Positions 1-9,464 of a DNA stretch of 64,000 nt are shown piece by piece. The position numbers and the translations under genes were made by a program. Positions within the stretch are counted from its first letter, which is position 1, and each line of letters opens with the position of its first letter. The notes under the pieces are model-generated. The model was not told the DNA's origin. It was given only the letters and a program-made list of their open reading frames with translations, and did no database searches. Origin of the DNA: an uncultured Caulobacterales bacterium (GTDB lineage Bacteria > Pseudomonadota > Alphaproteobacteria > Caulobacterales > Maricaulaceae); the NCBI GenBank assembly GCA_937928165.1, contig CALFVT010000017.1, forward strand, positions 1 to 64,000, in the 5' to 3' direction.

Positions 1-42
1 CTCACCGCGCCTTACGAGATAGCGATTTCGAGTTGTCGTCAT
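1..42 (-). CDS. Probable site-specific integrase, N-terminal fragment running off the window
   Basis: Only the first 14 codons are visible: an ATG at 42 reading leftward gives MTTTRNRYLVRRGE. The segment RYLVRRG followed by an acidic residue resembles the first beta strand of phage-type tyrosine recombinases. Its position, just past the 3' end of a tRNA gene, is the classic place for an integrase of an element inserted at a tRNA. Three 9-base repeats sit immediately upstream. The identification rests on 14 residues plus context; another gene starting here cannot be excluded. Confidence 0.4.
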   Translation of the reverse strand, partial: MTTTRNRYLVRRGE

Positions 43-49
43 GACCAAA

Positions 50-82
50 TGTTACCCAGTCTGTTACCCAAAATGTTACCCA
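50..82. repeat. Three direct repeats TGTTACCCA with a 12-base period
   Basis: TGTTACCCA occurs at 50-58, 62-70 and 74-82, exactly 12 bases apart, directly upstream of the putative integrase start at 42. Read on the minus strand the unit is TGGGTAACA. Regularly spaced short repeats beside an integrase are typical of arm-type recombinase or excisionase binding sites, or of an autoregulatory operator. The repeats are seen directly; the role is inferred. Confidence 0.6.
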
Positions 83-170
83 ATTATCGGGGTAAATTGC
101 AGGAAGCTAAAAGAGAGCACAGGAAAACATAAGTTTTTCAGTGTCTTAGCATAAATTTACTTGGTAAAAA

Positions 171-247
171 TGGCGCACTGGGGAGGATTCGAACCCCCGA
201 CCCCTTGATTCGTAGTCAAGTACTCTATCCAACTGAGCTACCAGTGC
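171..247 (-). tRNA. tRNA-Arg (anticodon ACG)
   Basis: The minus strand from 247 to 171 folds as a complete cloverleaf. The acceptor stem is GCACTGG with CCAGTGC, the D arm starts GCTC, and the anticodon stem is CTTGA/TCAAG around loop CTACGAA. The T arm contains TTCGAAT. Discriminator G and CCA are encoded (171-174). The anticodon ACG is at 211-213 on the plus strand and would be read as ICG after deamination. The 3' end faces the putative integrase, which fits a tRNA used as an integration site. Confidence 0.95.
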
Positions 248-363
248 GGGTCTTGCTTGCGGCGTAGCGCTTGCGAGAGCCGCCTTAAACCCTATTCGCG
301 GCGCGCTTGCAAGTATTTTTTACGATTAAAACAGCGTTTCGCTCATCTTATAGTAAATGGGCC

Positions 364-1266
364 TTAGGGTAAATCCGGATCATCCCCCTTGGGGACCAGA
401 GATTGAAAATCAAACTGAGAGACATCCAGCAAATGTGAGGGGCGTATGCAGCTTAGAGCGCGCATCATGCTGGCCTTTGTCCCTGGACGCCCAGCCTCCC
501 AGCGCCGAAGCTCTGCGGCGAGCCGTTGACGCTCAAGCCCGTCTTGGGAGCCGCATAAATTACACGGAATAATCGGGCAGTCCAGCGCCGCTGCGTATCG
601 TGCCAAATCGGATTCTGCTGTTTCAATCAGCGGGCGCAGCACGGTCACATCGCCCGCATCATTAAGGAGCTTGCCTGGCATTGCCGCAAGCCGCCCGCCG
701 TGGGTAAGGTTCATCATAAAGGTCACTAGGCTATCATCCATGTGATGGCCTAGCACGACGGCATCACAATTATGCTCCCGTGCGGTGCGGTAGAGAATAC
801 CGCGCCGAAGCCGCGAGCAGAGCGAGCAAAAAGTTTTGCCTGCCGGAATTTTCTCTGTGACAATAGAATAAGTATCTTGGGTCTCAATATGATAAGGCAC
901 ACCAAGGGCACTAAAATAATCGGGCAAAATATGCGCCGGAAACCCCGGTTGCCGCTGATCGAGATTACAAGCGAGCAGCTCTATGGGCAAATCCCCATAG
1001 GCACGTAAATCAAGCAAGATACCGAGCAAAGCATGGCTATCTTTTCCGCCCGAAAGACACACAAGCCACTTTTGTTTTTTACCCCGCTTATCAACCATGC
1101 CAAAGCGGGTGATTGTATCTCCCGCTTGACGGCGCAGGCGTTTACGCAAGCGGTTAAAATTTGTTGTATCTGGGGCGCGCTCAAACAAAGCTTTGGCAAT
1201 TTTAGGATAATCTATTGATAGGTTTGACGTAGTCAACGCAGTATTATTTTTTAAAGACAGGGTCAT
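364..1266 (-). CDS. ttcA: tRNA 2-thiocytidine biosynthesis protein TtcA
   Basis: A 300-residue ATP-dependent tRNA thiolase that makes 2-thiocytidine at position 32 of certain tRNAs, in the cytoplasm. The PP-loop ATP-binding motif [11 protein letters not shown] lies near residue 70. The cysteines expected to hold the Fe-S cluster are present in [10 protein letters not shown] and, further on, CNLCGSQ. Length is normal for the family. It is transcribed divergently from the flavin oxidoreductase gene at 1365. The family assignment is secure from the motif set. Confidence 0.93.
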   Translation of the reverse strand: MTLSLKNNTALTTSNLSIDYPKIAKALFERAPDTTNFNRLRKRLRRQAGDTITRFGMVDKRGKKQKWLVCLSGGKDSHALLGILLDLRAYGDLPIELLACNLDQRQPGFPAHILPDYFSALGVPYHIETQDTYSIVTEKIPAGKTFCSLCSRLRRGILYRTAREHNCDAVVLGHHMDDSLVTFMMNLTHGGRLAAMPGKLLNDAGDVTVLRPLIETAESDLARYAAALDCPIIPCNLCGSQDGLERQRLAAELRRWEAGRPGTKASMMRALSCIRPSHLLDVSQFDFQSLVPKGDDPDLP

Positions 1267-1364
1267 AGACTCCTTACAATGCGCAGCCTTGATAAAGTCA
1301 AATGAATATTCCCGCTCAAGCGCTGTTTTCTTGACCTAGCGTGTACCGCGCTTTAGGCACAATC

Positions 1365-2633
1365 ATGAGCAATATGTTTTCTCCTTTGACACTGCCGAAT
1401 GGCCGCCAGATTCCAAACCGCATTTGCAAAGCCGCAATGGAAGAAAATATGTGTGATGCGGGGCAAATCCCCGGCCCGCGCCTGTTTCGTTTGTATAAAA
1501 ACTGGGCCCAAGGCGGGGCGGGGCTTATTTTATCGGGCAATGTCATGGTCGCTCCGGATGCATTTACCGGGCCGGGCGGTGTGTTGCTCACGAAAGAGAG
1601 CCTTGATGACCCTCACGTGGCGGCGCAGTTTAAAACATGGGCTGAATGCGGAAAATCCGGCGGCGGGCAATTCTGGCTGCAAATCAGTCATCCCGGGCGG
1701 CAGGTTTTTGCGGCGCAAGGCACAGAACCCGTATCAGCCTCTGCAACACAGGTAACCCTGCCGGGCGCAGATGGTCTTTTTAAACCCGCAAGAGCCCTTA
1801 CGGGCAGCGAGATAGACACTATTATCACCCGCTTTGCCGATACGGCTATGGCGGCGCAATCTCTGGGCTTTGACGGCGTAGAAGTCCACGCGGCCCACGG
1901 CTATTTAATCTCGCAATTTTTATCCCCTTTGACTAATCACAGGACAGACAAATGGGGTGGGACTTTGGAAAACCGGGCGCGGATTTTACGAGAGATCATT
2001 GTCGCCATCCGAGGCCGCATAAATCCAGCATTTGGCGTCGCCATTAAACTTAATTCCGCTGATTTTCAAAAAGGCGGTTTTAACACAGCTGATGCCGCGC
2101 AAGTGACCGCATGGCTTAATGGGCACGGGGTTGATTTTATTGAACTCTCTGGCGGGTCTTATGAAAGCCCTGCAATGATGGGAACCCCGTCGGGCGGCAT
2201 CCAAAACCCAAGCACCACCGCGCGAGAGCTATATTTCCTTGGCTTTGCCGAGGAAATTGCCCAAACGGCCCAAATGCCAATTATGGTCACAGGCGGGGTG
2301 ACAAAGAAATCAACCGTAGAGGCGACCTTAGCGGGCGGGGAGATTGACCTTATCGGTATCGCCCGCGCAATGGCTTATGCTCCCGATCTTCCAAAGCTGT
2401 GGCAATCAAAAGGAGATGCCCAAATTACATGGCGAAAGGCAGCGTTTAAAAATCGCGCCTTCACCGCTCTTGGAAATATGGTCCTAACGAAGAATAATCT
2501 CCACCGCCTTGGCGCCGGAAAACCACCCACCACGAACGCCTCGCCTTTATGGATTTTGATAAAAGACAGGCTACGATTACGGCGGCTCACAAAGCGCTAT
2601 AAAAACTGGTTGGCCGCGCAAAAGACACCATAA
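1365..2633 (+). CDS. NADH:flavin oxidoreductase / old yellow enzyme family protein
   Basis: A TIM-barrel FMN enzyme of the old yellow enzyme class, likely reducing activated alkenes or related substrates with NAD(P)H. Visible marks are the substrate-binding HAAHGYLISQFLSP, the following NHRTDKWGG and NR, and a C-terminal FMN phosphate region near MVTGGV. Only the barrel domain is present, with no C-terminal Fe-S/FAD half (422 residues). I chose the ATG at 1365 over the upstream GTG at 1341 because homology-like sequence starts at MFSPL. The ribosome site is weak in either case. The substrate cannot be told from sequence. Confidence 0.85.
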   Translation: MSNMFSPLTLPNGRQIPNRICKAAMEENMCDAGQIPGPRLFRLYKNWAQGGAGLILSGNVMVAPDAFTGPGGVLLTKESLDDPHVAAQFKTWAECGKSGGGQFWLQISHPGRQVFAAQGTEPVSASATQVTLPGADGLFKPARALTGSEIDTIITRFADTAMAAQSLGFDGVEVHAAHGYLISQFLSPLTNHRTDKWGGTLENRARILREIIVAIRGRINPAFGVAIKLNSADFQKGGFNTADAAQVTAWLNGHGVDFIELSGGSYESPAMMGTPSGGIQNPSTTARELYFLGFAEEIAQTAQMPIMVTGGVTKKSTVEATLAGGEIDLIGIARAMAYAPDLPKLWQSKGDAQITWRKAAFKNRAFTALGNMVLTKNNLHRLGAGKPPTTNASPLWILIKDRLRLRRLTKRYKNWLAAQKTP

Positions 2634-2787
2634 TTCGGCAAAGTTATAATTTTGATTATAACTTGGGGTTAACTTAGGGGGAGATAAATTTAAACGGCCC
2701 AAATTGCCCTCTTAAGAACCTTCACAATTTAAGTTGAATATGCAACAAAGCGCATATAATATTACCTAAATCTTTAGGAGCTTGGCT

Positions 2788-3966
2788 ATGCACACCCCTC
2801 AATTTGACGTTATTATTTACGGAGCCAGCGGGTTTACGGGCCGCCTTGTGGCTGAATATCTCAATCATCAATATAGCGGTCGTGATTTACGTTGGGCGAT
2901 GGCCGGGCGCTCGCTGGATAAACTTAACGCCGTTCGTAGCGAGATGGGCATTACCGCCGATATCCCGCTGATACAGGCCGATGCCCGCAACGCCGAATCT
3001 TTGGCCGCAATGGCCGCGCAGGCCAAAGCCGTCATCACTACCGTAGGCCCTTACCAAAGCTACGGCGAGCCACTTGTGAAAGCCTGCGCCGAGGCGGGAA
3101 CGGATTATGTTGATCTATCTGGTGAACCTTTATGGATGAAAGATATGATCGCGCGTTATGACAGCCTAGCCAAAGCAAGCGGAGCGCGCATTGTCCATTC
3201 TTGCGGCTTTGACTCTGTGCCCTTTGATCTCGGCGTTTATTTCACCCAAGACATAGCCCGGCAAGAATTTGGACAGCCTTGCCGCGAAATTCGAGGCCGC
3301 GTACGAAAAATGAAGGGTACATTTTCCGGTGGAACCGCTGCAAGTTTTAAAGAAACCATGGTCCGCGTGGGCAAAGATCCGGCGGCTTTAGAGAATTTAA
3401 AAAATGCCTTTTCCCTCAGCGGCGCTTTTGAAGGCCCACGCCAGCCTGCGGGACATAAAGTTCAATATGAAGATGATTTAAACTCGTGGGCAGCACCGTT
3501 CATTATGGCCTCTATTAATACGAAAAATATTCACCGCTCAAACGCGCTTATGGATCACGCCTATGGGCAAGACTTTTTATATTCCGAAATGATGTTAACC
3601 GGTGACGGGGCCCAAGGGGAGGCTATGGCTCAGCATATCGCCAGTGATAATTCCATGGCAAAAAAACCGCCCAAACCTGGTGAGGGCCCGCCTAAGGAGG
3701 AACGAGAGGCTGGCTTTTATGACGTTCTCTATGTTGGGGAGACGGCGAAAGGTGAGCGCATTATCACAAGCGTCAGCGGCGATAAAGACCCGGGCTATGG
3801 CTCGACATCGAAAATGATTGCCGAATGCGCGCTCTGCCTCGCCCTCGACATTGACCGCGCAGAAACCCCCGGCGGCGTGTGGACACCCGCTCCCGCAATG
3901 GGCCAAAAATTGATTAACCGTTTAATTGCCAATGCCGGACTTAAGTTTAATATCGAACCCAGCTAG
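2788..3966 (+). CDS. Saccharopine dehydrogenase-like / trans-acting enoyl reductase family protein
   Basis: A 392-residue protein with an N-terminal Rossmann fold, the dinucleotide motif GASGFTGRL lying near residue 10. This is typical of the saccharopine-dehydrogenase-like group related to trans-acting enoyl reductases. True lysine-pathway activity is not implied. AGGAG at 2776-2780 is well spaced for the ATG at 2788 and too close for the TTG at 2782, which decides the start. The substrate is unknown, possibly a lipid-related enoyl or keto group by family analogy. The LysR gene downstream, on the same strand, might regulate it. Confidence 0.8.
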   Translation: MHTPQFDVIIYGASGFTGRLVAEYLNHQYSGRDLRWAMAGRSLDKLNAVRSEMGITADIPLIQADARNAESLAAMAAQAKAVITTVGPYQSYGEPLVKACAEAGTDYVDLSGEPLWMKDMIARYDSLAKASGARIVHSCGFDSVPFDLGVYFTQDIARQEFGQPCREIRGRVRKMKGTFSGGTAASFKETMVRVGKDPAALENLKNAFSLSGAFEGPRQPAGHKVQYEDDLNSWAAPFIMASINTKNIHRSNALMDHAYGQDFLYSEMMLTGDGAQGEAMAQHIASDNSMAKKPPKPGEGPPKEEREAGFYDVLYVGETAKGERIITSVSGDKDPGYGSTSKMIAECALCLALDIDRAETPGGVWTPAPAMGQKLINRLIANAGLKFNIEPS

Positions 3967-4035
3967 GCTTTTGCTTGCATATATTCACAAACGAATGACT
4001 TGCGCATTTTAATATTATTGTCTATTCAATACTGA

Positions 4036-5010
4036 ATGAATAATTGGTCTGATTACCCGATATTTTACGCCGTTGCAGAAACCGGCAGCCTAACGGCGGC
4101 AGGCAAAAGACTTGGCCTATCACAGCCCACAGTGGGTCGCCGCTTGCGCGCGCTTGAGGATTATTTCGGAACGCCTTTGGTCAAAAAACATGGGGCGAGT
4201 TTAAGCGTTACAGAATTTGGTCAAAAGCTCCTTGAAAATATTCGCCGCATGAGTGATGAGGCGGACGCAATTAACCGCTCCCGCGCCTCACTTGATAGCT
4301 CCCCGTCCGGGCAGGTACGCCTCTCCGCTACAGAAGGAACTGGCACCGTTTGGCTGCCCGCGGTTTTACAAAAATTTCGCGAAACACACCCTGATGTCTT
4401 TATTGAACTTGGCATTGGGTTTCGTGATTTTAACCTTGCCCAGCGCGAAGCCGATATTGCCCTGAGGTGGCAAGGGCCCGGCCATCAAAACAGTTTATTT
4501 GGCCGTAAAGTCGCACGTTTTAGTTTTGGCCTTTTTGCCTCTGAAGCCTATATTCAGGCCCGAGGCGAGCCGCAGTCTATTGCCGAGCTACAAGATCATG
4601 ACGTGGCCGTTGTTATGATTAAAGATGATTACCCCCTCTGGATGAACCAGGGCAAAGGGGACACGCCGCTCCCGAAACGGGTCACATTTCGCACGGATAA
4701 TGTCTGGGCCTTTTCTAATGCACTCCGGATGGGCTACGGCATTGGGATATTGCCCATTTGCTCACAAATTGCCATGAGCCCCAATGAGCTTCGCCGTGTT
4801 TTACCCGATATTTCGCAACAAGAAGATCTCTGGCTCGTCGCCCATGAAGATTTACGTAAAAGCCGGCGCATTCGCACCGTTTTTGACTATCTTGTTGAAG
4901 CGTTCAAGAAAGATGCAGAGTTCTTTTTACATGGAGAGCCATCAGCCTTTTGCGAACAATGGCTCAATACGACGCCAAGTTTTAATAAACCTCACGAGCC
5001 ATCTGTTTAA
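4036..5010 (+). CDS. LysR-family transcriptional regulator
   Basis: 324 residues with an N-terminal winged helix-turn-helix (TAAGKRLGLSQPTVGRRLRA, about residues 20-40) and a LysR-type effector-binding half. It starts 69 bases after the saccharopine-dehydrogenase-like gene on the same strand and ends convergent with grpE, with a gap of about 20 bases. The short tail after residue 300 (HGEPSAFCEQW) looks lineage-specific. Ligand and regulon are unknown. Confidence 0.9.
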   Translation: MNNWSDYPIFYAVAETGSLTAAGKRLGLSQPTVGRRLRALEDYFGTPLVKKHGASLSVTEFGQKLLENIRRMSDEADAINRSRASLDSSPSGQVRLSATEGTGTVWLPAVLQKFRETHPDVFIELGIGFRDFNLAQREADIALRWQGPGHQNSLFGRKVARFSFGLFASEAYIQARGEPQSIAELQDHDVAVVMIKDDYPLWMNQGKGDTPLPKRVTFRTDNVWAFSNALRMGYGIGILPICSQIAMSPNELRRVLPDISQQEDLWLVAHEDLRKSRRIRTVFDYLVEAFKKDAEFFLHGEPSAFCEQWLNTTPSFNKPHEPSV

Positions 5011-5031
5011 GCGGCGTTTTATGACTTAGCT

Positions 5032-5673
5032 TTATGATTTAACGGGCCCCGTCGAGACCGCAACCATCGCCGCCCGTAAAGTGCGCTCACCAAGTTTAAA
5101 GCCCGTTTGCATTACCGCTGCCACATAGCCTTTGTCTTCATCGGACGGAATATTAGCAATAGCCTGATGCACATTCGGATCAAATTTACTACCCTTACCC
5201 GGGACGGCAACAACCCCGTGGCGCGCCAAAACAAGCATTAAGTTTTTCTCGGTAAGCTCTAGGCCTTCAAGCAGGTTTTTAGCATTATCTCCCAGCGAGT
5301 CCCGCGCCGCATCATCTATGGTCAATAGCGCCCGCGCGAGATTATCGGACACAGAGAGGACATCCTGCGCAAATTTTTCAATGCCGTAAGTCTTGGACGC
5401 TAGAACTTCACGTTCCGCGCGTTTTTTAACATTCTCAGCATCCGCCATCGCCCGTAAGGCTTGGTCTTTCAGCGTGGCTAATTCCGCCTTAAGGCGCTCA
5501 ATTTCGGCTTTGTCATCATTTTCAGCCGGAAGCTCTCCCGCTTCTTTGGCAATCGCCTCTTTCGCAGCGTCCATAGCGTCAGCTTTGACTTTATCGATTT
5601 CCGCTTGAAGCGCATCAAGCTCATCATCACTTGGCAAGCCGTCATCTGTGTTTGTCTTTTTATTGTCCGTCAT
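5032..5673 (-). CDS. grpE: Nucleotide exchange factor GrpE
   Basis: 213-residue co-chaperone that releases ADP from DnaK. An acidic N-terminal tail is followed by a long coiled coil (AEIERLKAELATLKDQALRA) and the GrpE core ENVKKRAEREV. The beta domain ends in GFKLGERTLRAAMVAVS. It lies 25 bases downstream of hrcA on the same strand, a common heat-shock operon order in alphaproteobacteria. Confidence 0.97.
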   Translation of the reverse strand: MTDNKKTNTDDGLPSDDELDALQAEIDKVKADAMDAAKEAIAKEAGELPAENDDKAEIERLKAELATLKDQALRAMADAENVKKRAEREVLASKTYGIEKFAQDVLSVSDNLARALLTIDDAARDSLGDNAKNLLEGLELTEKNLMLVLARHGVVAVPGKGSKFDPNVHQAIANIPSDEDKGYVAAVMQTGFKLGERTLRAAMVAVSTGPVKS

Positions 5674-5698
5674 TGACGTTCATCCTCTTATTTCAGCT

Positions 5699-6793
5699 CT
5701 ATTTAGGGCCTATCAATCGGCCAATCAACTGCGCAGTGTAATCTACCATGGGAATAACCCGCGCATAGTTAATCCGAGTCGGCGCAATCACACCCAGCGC
5801 GCCTATAATCTGTTGCTGCGAATTGTGATAGGGGGCAATCACAACACTATGGTCAGAGAGTGAAAACAGCGGGTTTTCCGTCCCGATAAAAATCTTCACC
5901 CCATTAGCTTGCTGGGTTTGGTCCAGTAGCGCGATAAGGTCTTCTTTACGTTCCAAATCATCAAATAACATTTGAATACGTTCAATATCCGCTTGCGCCT
6001 CGACATTATCGAGCAAATGAGATTGCCCGCGAATAATCAACCGCCGCCGTACGGATTGCCCCCGCACATGTCCGGCCCAATCTGCAAAGCCTTGTTCAAT
6101 GAGTTTACTGGCCGCAAGATCAAGGGCCGCACGGCCTGATTCGATATCAGCCAAAATATCTTGGCGGGCCTCGCCTAATTTGCGGCCCTTAAGGCGGGCC
6201 GATAAAAAGTCACCAGCGCGCTCTAAAGCTGCCGGCGGCAACCCTTCGAGGCGCGGCATAACTCGGTTCTCAACTCGCCCATCGGCGTAGACTAAAACCA
6301 CCAAAGCCTGACCATCATCAAGAGCCACAAATTCCACATGGGTTATCGCGCTTTCAAACGGTGACTTCTCAGTGGGGGTCAGCACAAGTCCGGCCCCGCC
6401 TGCAAGCCCTGCCAGCAAGCTGGAAGCTTGAGTCAAAAGGGCCTCACGTTCAGACGATTTGCCCTTAAGTTGCGCGGTTAAAGCTTTTTGATCATCACCT
6501 AAATCATCAATTTGCAGTAGACCATCTACAAAAAGCCGTAGCCCCCGGTGGGTCGGAATACGCCCCGCGCTGACATGGGGCGAGGATAGCAATCCCATGC
6601 GCGTAAGTTCTGACATGGTATTTCGTATGGTCGCAGGCGATAAAGACAGGCCGCTTTCTAGTGCCAAGCTGCGGGAGCCCACAGGCTGCCCCGTTGTCAA
6701 AAAGGCTTCGACAATATCTTTAAAGATATCGCGGGCGCGGGCATCAAGGTCTGATAAGCTGAAATTTTGTGGACGTCGCGTCATATGCGGCAT
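5699..6793 (-). CDS. hrcA: Heat-inducible transcription repressor HrcA
   Basis: 364 residues. The N-terminal winged helix carries PVGSRSLALESGLSLSPATI and SAGRIPTHRGLRLFVDGLL, the family signature, and the GAF-like inducer-binding half ends in GVIAPTRINYARVIPMVDY. HrcA represses groESL/dnaK-type operons through CIRCE. I see no CIRCE element in the gap to rph. Two in-frame starts exist, at 6793 and at 6784 (MTRRPQ). Neither has a clear ribosome site, and the second would be leaderless from the promoter-like sequence next to it. Confidence 0.96.
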   Translation of the reverse strand: MPHMTRRPQNFSLSDLDARARDIFKDIVEAFLTTGQPVGSRSLALESGLSLSPATIRNTMSELTRMGLLSSPHVSAGRIPTHRGLRLFVDGLLQIDDLGDDQKALTAQLKGKSSEREALLTQASSLLAGLAGGAGLVLTPTEKSPFESAITHVEFVALDDGQALVVLVYADGRVENRVMPRLEGLPPAALERAGDFLSARLKGRKLGEARQDILADIESGRAALDLAASKLIEQGFADWAGHVRGQSVRRRLIIRGQSHLLDNVEAQADIERIQMLFDDLERKEDLIALLDQTQQANGVKIFIGTENPLFSLSDHSVVIAPYHNSQQQIIGALGVIAPTRINYARVIPMVDYTAQLIGRLIGPK

Positions 6794-6820
6794 GTGGGGA
6801 GATAAGCGATGATAATCAAG
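6792..6820 (-). promoter_or_regulatory. Candidate sigma-32-type heat-shock promoter for hrcA-grpE
   Basis: On the minus strand CTTGAT (6820-6815) and CCCCACAT (6799-6792) are separated by 15 bases. This is close to the sigma-32 pattern CTTGAA...CCCCATnT. It overlaps the first possible hrcA ATG, which would favour translation from the internal ATG at 6784. The motif match is visible; promoter function is inferred. Confidence 0.4.
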
Positions 6821-6938
6821 ATGAAATTATCGCAAATGGCTCTATTCTTAGAAATAATATCATTATCGGCTTTCCTTGAATTTCACCACATGGCACAGGG
6901 ACGCAAATATTTAAATTTAAAACCGCCGGAGACGCTTT

Positions 6939-7667
6939 ATGTCAACATCACCTCGCCCCGATTCTCGCCCTTTAGATAGCCTTAGAGAACTCTCCCTAAC
7001 CCCCGGCGTTGCCAAATATGCCGAAGGGTCTTGCCTTGCTAAATTTGGCCATACCCATGTGCTTTGCACTGCCTCTGTGGATGAAAATGTACCCCGCTGG
7101 ATGCGCGGCTCTGGTAAAGGCTGGGTCACGGCCGAATATGGCATGTTGCCGCGTTCAACCCATTCCCGCAATAACCGCGAAGCGGCCCGGGGCAAGCAGG
7201 GTGGGCGCACCGTTGAAATCCAACGCCTGATTGGCCGGTCATTACGCGCCGCCATTGACCTTAAAAAACTTGGTGAGCGCCAAATTATCATTGACTGCGA
7301 CGTGATGCAGGCGGATGGCGGAACTCGTACCACCTCCATTAGCGGCGCTTGGGTTGCCCTTTATCAAGCCTGCCAAGGCCTCGTCGATCAAGAGCTTTTA
7401 ACCGAAAACCCGATCACTGACTGCATGGCGGCGGTCTCCTGCGGCATTGTTGACGGCACCTGCCGGCTTGATCTGGAATATACCGAAGATAGCGCCGCGC
7501 AGGCCGATGCGAATTTCGTTCTTACCGAAAGCGGCGGCATGATCGAAGTGCAGGCCAGCGCCGAAGATACACCCTTTACGGCGGCACAAATGGCCGAGCT
7601 CATGCAGCTTGCCAGTAAAGGCATCACCGAGATTTGCGCCCAGCAAAAGACCGTTTTGGGGCTTTAG
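6939..7667 (+). CDS. rph: Ribonuclease PH
   Basis: 242-residue phosphorolytic 3'-5' exoribonuclease for tRNA 3'-end trimming. Signature stretches are [30 protein letters not shown] and [14 protein letters not shown]. It is divergent from hrcA. In many alphaproteobacteria rph is followed by rdgB and hemW. Here it is followed by a terminator and the carboxylase genes, so that synteny is broken after rph. Confidence 0.97.
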   Translation: MSTSPRPDSRPLDSLRELSLTPGVAKYAEGSCLAKFGHTHVLCTASVDENVPRWMRGSGKGWVTAEYGMLPRSTHSRNNREAARGKQGGRTVEIQRLIGRSLRAAIDLKKLGERQIIIDCDVMQADGGTRTTSISGAWVALYQACQGLVDQELLTENPITDCMAAVSCGIVDGTCRLDLEYTEDSAAQADANFVLTESGGMIEVQASAEDTPFTAAQMAELMQLASKGITEICAQQKTVLGL

Positions 7668-7715
7668 CGCCTTTAAAATATCTCACCCAAACCATCCTAG
7701 CCCCAAAATTGTTTA

Positions 7716-7746
7716 AGCCGCCTGACGTAATGTGAGGCGGCTTTTA
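7716..7746 (+). terminator. Rho-independent terminator after rph
   Basis: AGCCGCCT (7716-7723) pairs with AGGCGGCT (7735-7742) around an 11-base loop, and TTTT follows. It lies about 50 bases after the rph stop codon. Confidence 0.85.
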
Positions 7747-7790
7747 TATAAATAATAGGTCTTGGCAGGCTGCAAGCTCATCATAAAAAT

Positions 7791-7817
7791 TTGACTCTTG
7801 GTTCAAATTTATATAAA
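7791..7817 (+). promoter_or_regulatory. Possible sigma-70 promoter for the carboxylase operon
   Basis: TTGACT at 7791-7796 and TATAAA at 7812-7817 are spaced 15 bases apart, about 48 bases before the mccB ATG. The spacing is shorter than the usual 17, so this is only a candidate. Confidence 0.35.
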
Positions 7818-7864
7818 CGGCGTTAAATCTATAAGTCCCCAAGCCTTTAAGCCAAGAGAGCCTT

Positions 7865-9454
7865 ATGCCCGTTTTGCCCACTAAGATTAATCCTGACAGT
7901 CCTGCCTTTCGTGACAACAGCGCCCATATGCAGAGCCTTGTGGATGATCTACGCGAGAAAGTCGGCGTGATTGCACAGGGCGGGTCTGAACGCGCGCGGG
8001 AGAAACATCTGGCGCGGGGTAAACTCCTCCCAAGGGAGCGCATCAACCGCCTTCTTGATCCGGGCACACCGTTTTTAGAACTTTCCCAATTTGCCGCCTA
8101 TGAACTTTATCCCGAAAATGTTCCTGCAGCTGGGTTAATCACAGGCATTGGCCGCGTCTCTGGCCGAGAGGTTATGATTATCTGTAATGACCCCACCGTT
8201 AAAGGCGGCAGTTATTTTCCAATGACAACTAAAAAGCAAGCCCGCGCCCAAGATATTGCGGCAGCGAATAATCTGCCCTGTATTTACCTTGTTGATAGCG
8301 GCGGGGCGAACTTGCCGCGCCAAGCGGAAGTCTTTCCAGACCGAGATCACTTCGGGCGCTGTTTTTACAACCAAGCCAATATGAGCGCGGCAGGCATTCC
8401 GCAAATCGCCGTGGTCATGGGGAGCTGCACGGCGGGCGGGGCTTATGTTCCGGCCATGGCGGACGAGTCCATCATTGTGCAAGACCAAGGCACGATTTTC
8501 CTGGCGGGGCCGCCCCTTGTGAAAGCCGCCACAGGCGAAGATATTGACGCGGAAAGCCTTGGCGGTGGATTGCTTCACGCCAAGACCTCCGGCGTGGTGG
8601 ATCACCTCGCGCAGAACGACCCGCACGCCTTGCAAATTGCCCGTAGCGCGGTTGAAAATATCGGCGCGGCACAACGAAGCTTTAACCCCGAAGAGGCTGA
8701 AGCCCCGCTTTATGATGAAGATGAGCTTATGGGGATTATCCCGCAAGATGCCCGCCAACCCGTTGATGTGCGCGAGATTATCGCCCGCATTGTCGACGGC
8801 TCGCGCTTTCATGAGTTTAAAAAACTTTATGGCGACACGCTTGTTTGCGGCTTTGCAAAAATCCATGGCTATAAGGTCGGGATTATCGGCAATAACGGGG
8901 TCTTATTCTCCCAAAGCGCCTTGAAAGGCGCGCATTTCGTCGAGTTATGTAGCCAGCGCAATATCCCCCTTGTGTTCTTGCAAAACATTACGGGCTTTAT
9001 GGTCGGCTCCAAGGCGGAAAGCGGCGGCATTGCCAAGGACGGGGCGAAAATGGTTCATGCCGTGTCCTGCACAAAAGTTCCGAAATTCACAGTTATTGTC
9101 GGCGGCTCTTACGGCGCGGGGAATTACGGCATGTGCGGGCGGGCCTATGATCCGCGCCTATTATTTATGTGGCCCAATGCGCGAATTTCCGTCATGGGCG
9201 GTGAGCAAGCAGCTAGTGTTCTCGCCACCGTTACGCGCGGGTCTGACGGCTGGAGCGAGGACGAGCTAGAAGCCTTTAAAGCGCCCATTCGCGAGAAATA
9301 TGAACATGAAGGCCATCCTTATTACTCCAGTGCGCGGCTTTGGGATGACGGCATCATTGCCCCCACAGATACCCGCCGCGTGTTAGGATTAGGCCTCGCC
9401 ATGGCCGCAAATGGCCCCGTTCAAGACACACGCTTCGGCGTGTTCCGGATGTAG
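7865..9454 (+). CDS. mccB: Acyl-CoA carboxylase carboxyltransferase subunit, 3-methylcrotonyl-CoA type
   Basis: 529 residues with two crotonase-like carboxyltransferase halves. The stretches [30 protein letters not shown] and [16 protein letters not shown] match the branched 3-methylcrotonyl/geranyl-CoA carboxylase beta class rather than propionyl-CoA carboxylase. It transfers carboxybiotin CO2 to the acyl-CoA. The biotin subunit gene follows 10 bases later. Leucine catabolism is the most likely role, but isovaleryl-CoA dehydrogenase and the hydratase are not in the window. Confidence 0.9.
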   Translation: MPVLPTKINPDSPAFRDNSAHMQSLVDDLREKVGVIAQGGSERAREKHLARGKLLPRERINRLLDPGTPFLELSQFAAYELYPENVPAAGLITGIGRVSGREVMIICNDPTVKGGSYFPMTTKKQARAQDIAAANNLPCIYLVDSGGANLPRQAEVFPDRDHFGRCFYNQANMSAAGIPQIAVVMGSCTAGGAYVPAMADESIIVQDQGTIFLAGPPLVKAATGEDIDAESLGGGLLHAKTSGVVDHLAQNDPHALQIARSAVENIGAAQRSFNPEEAEAPLYDEDELMGIIPQDARQPVDVREIIARIVDGSRFHEFKKLYGDTLVCGFAKIHGYKVGIIGNNGVLFSQSALKGAHFVELCSQRNIPLVFLQNITGFMVGSKAESGGIAKDGAKMVHAVSCTKVPKFTVIVGGSYGAGNYGMCGRAYDPRLLFMWPNARISVMGGEQAASVLATVTRGSDGWSEDELEAFKAPIREKYEHEGHPYYSSARLWDDGIIAPTDTRRVLGLGLAMAANGPVQDTRFGVFRM

Positions 9455-9464
9455 GAGCAGGCTC

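Noticed and set aside
6794-6938. CIRCE element in the hrcA-rph gap
   Set aside because: No TTAGCACTC-N9-GAGTGCTAA-like inverted repeat is present.
8135-8866. Long open frame on the minus strand opposite mccB
   Set aside because: It lies entirely within the well-supported mccB gene and shows no family motif. Long antisense frames are common in biased codon sequence.
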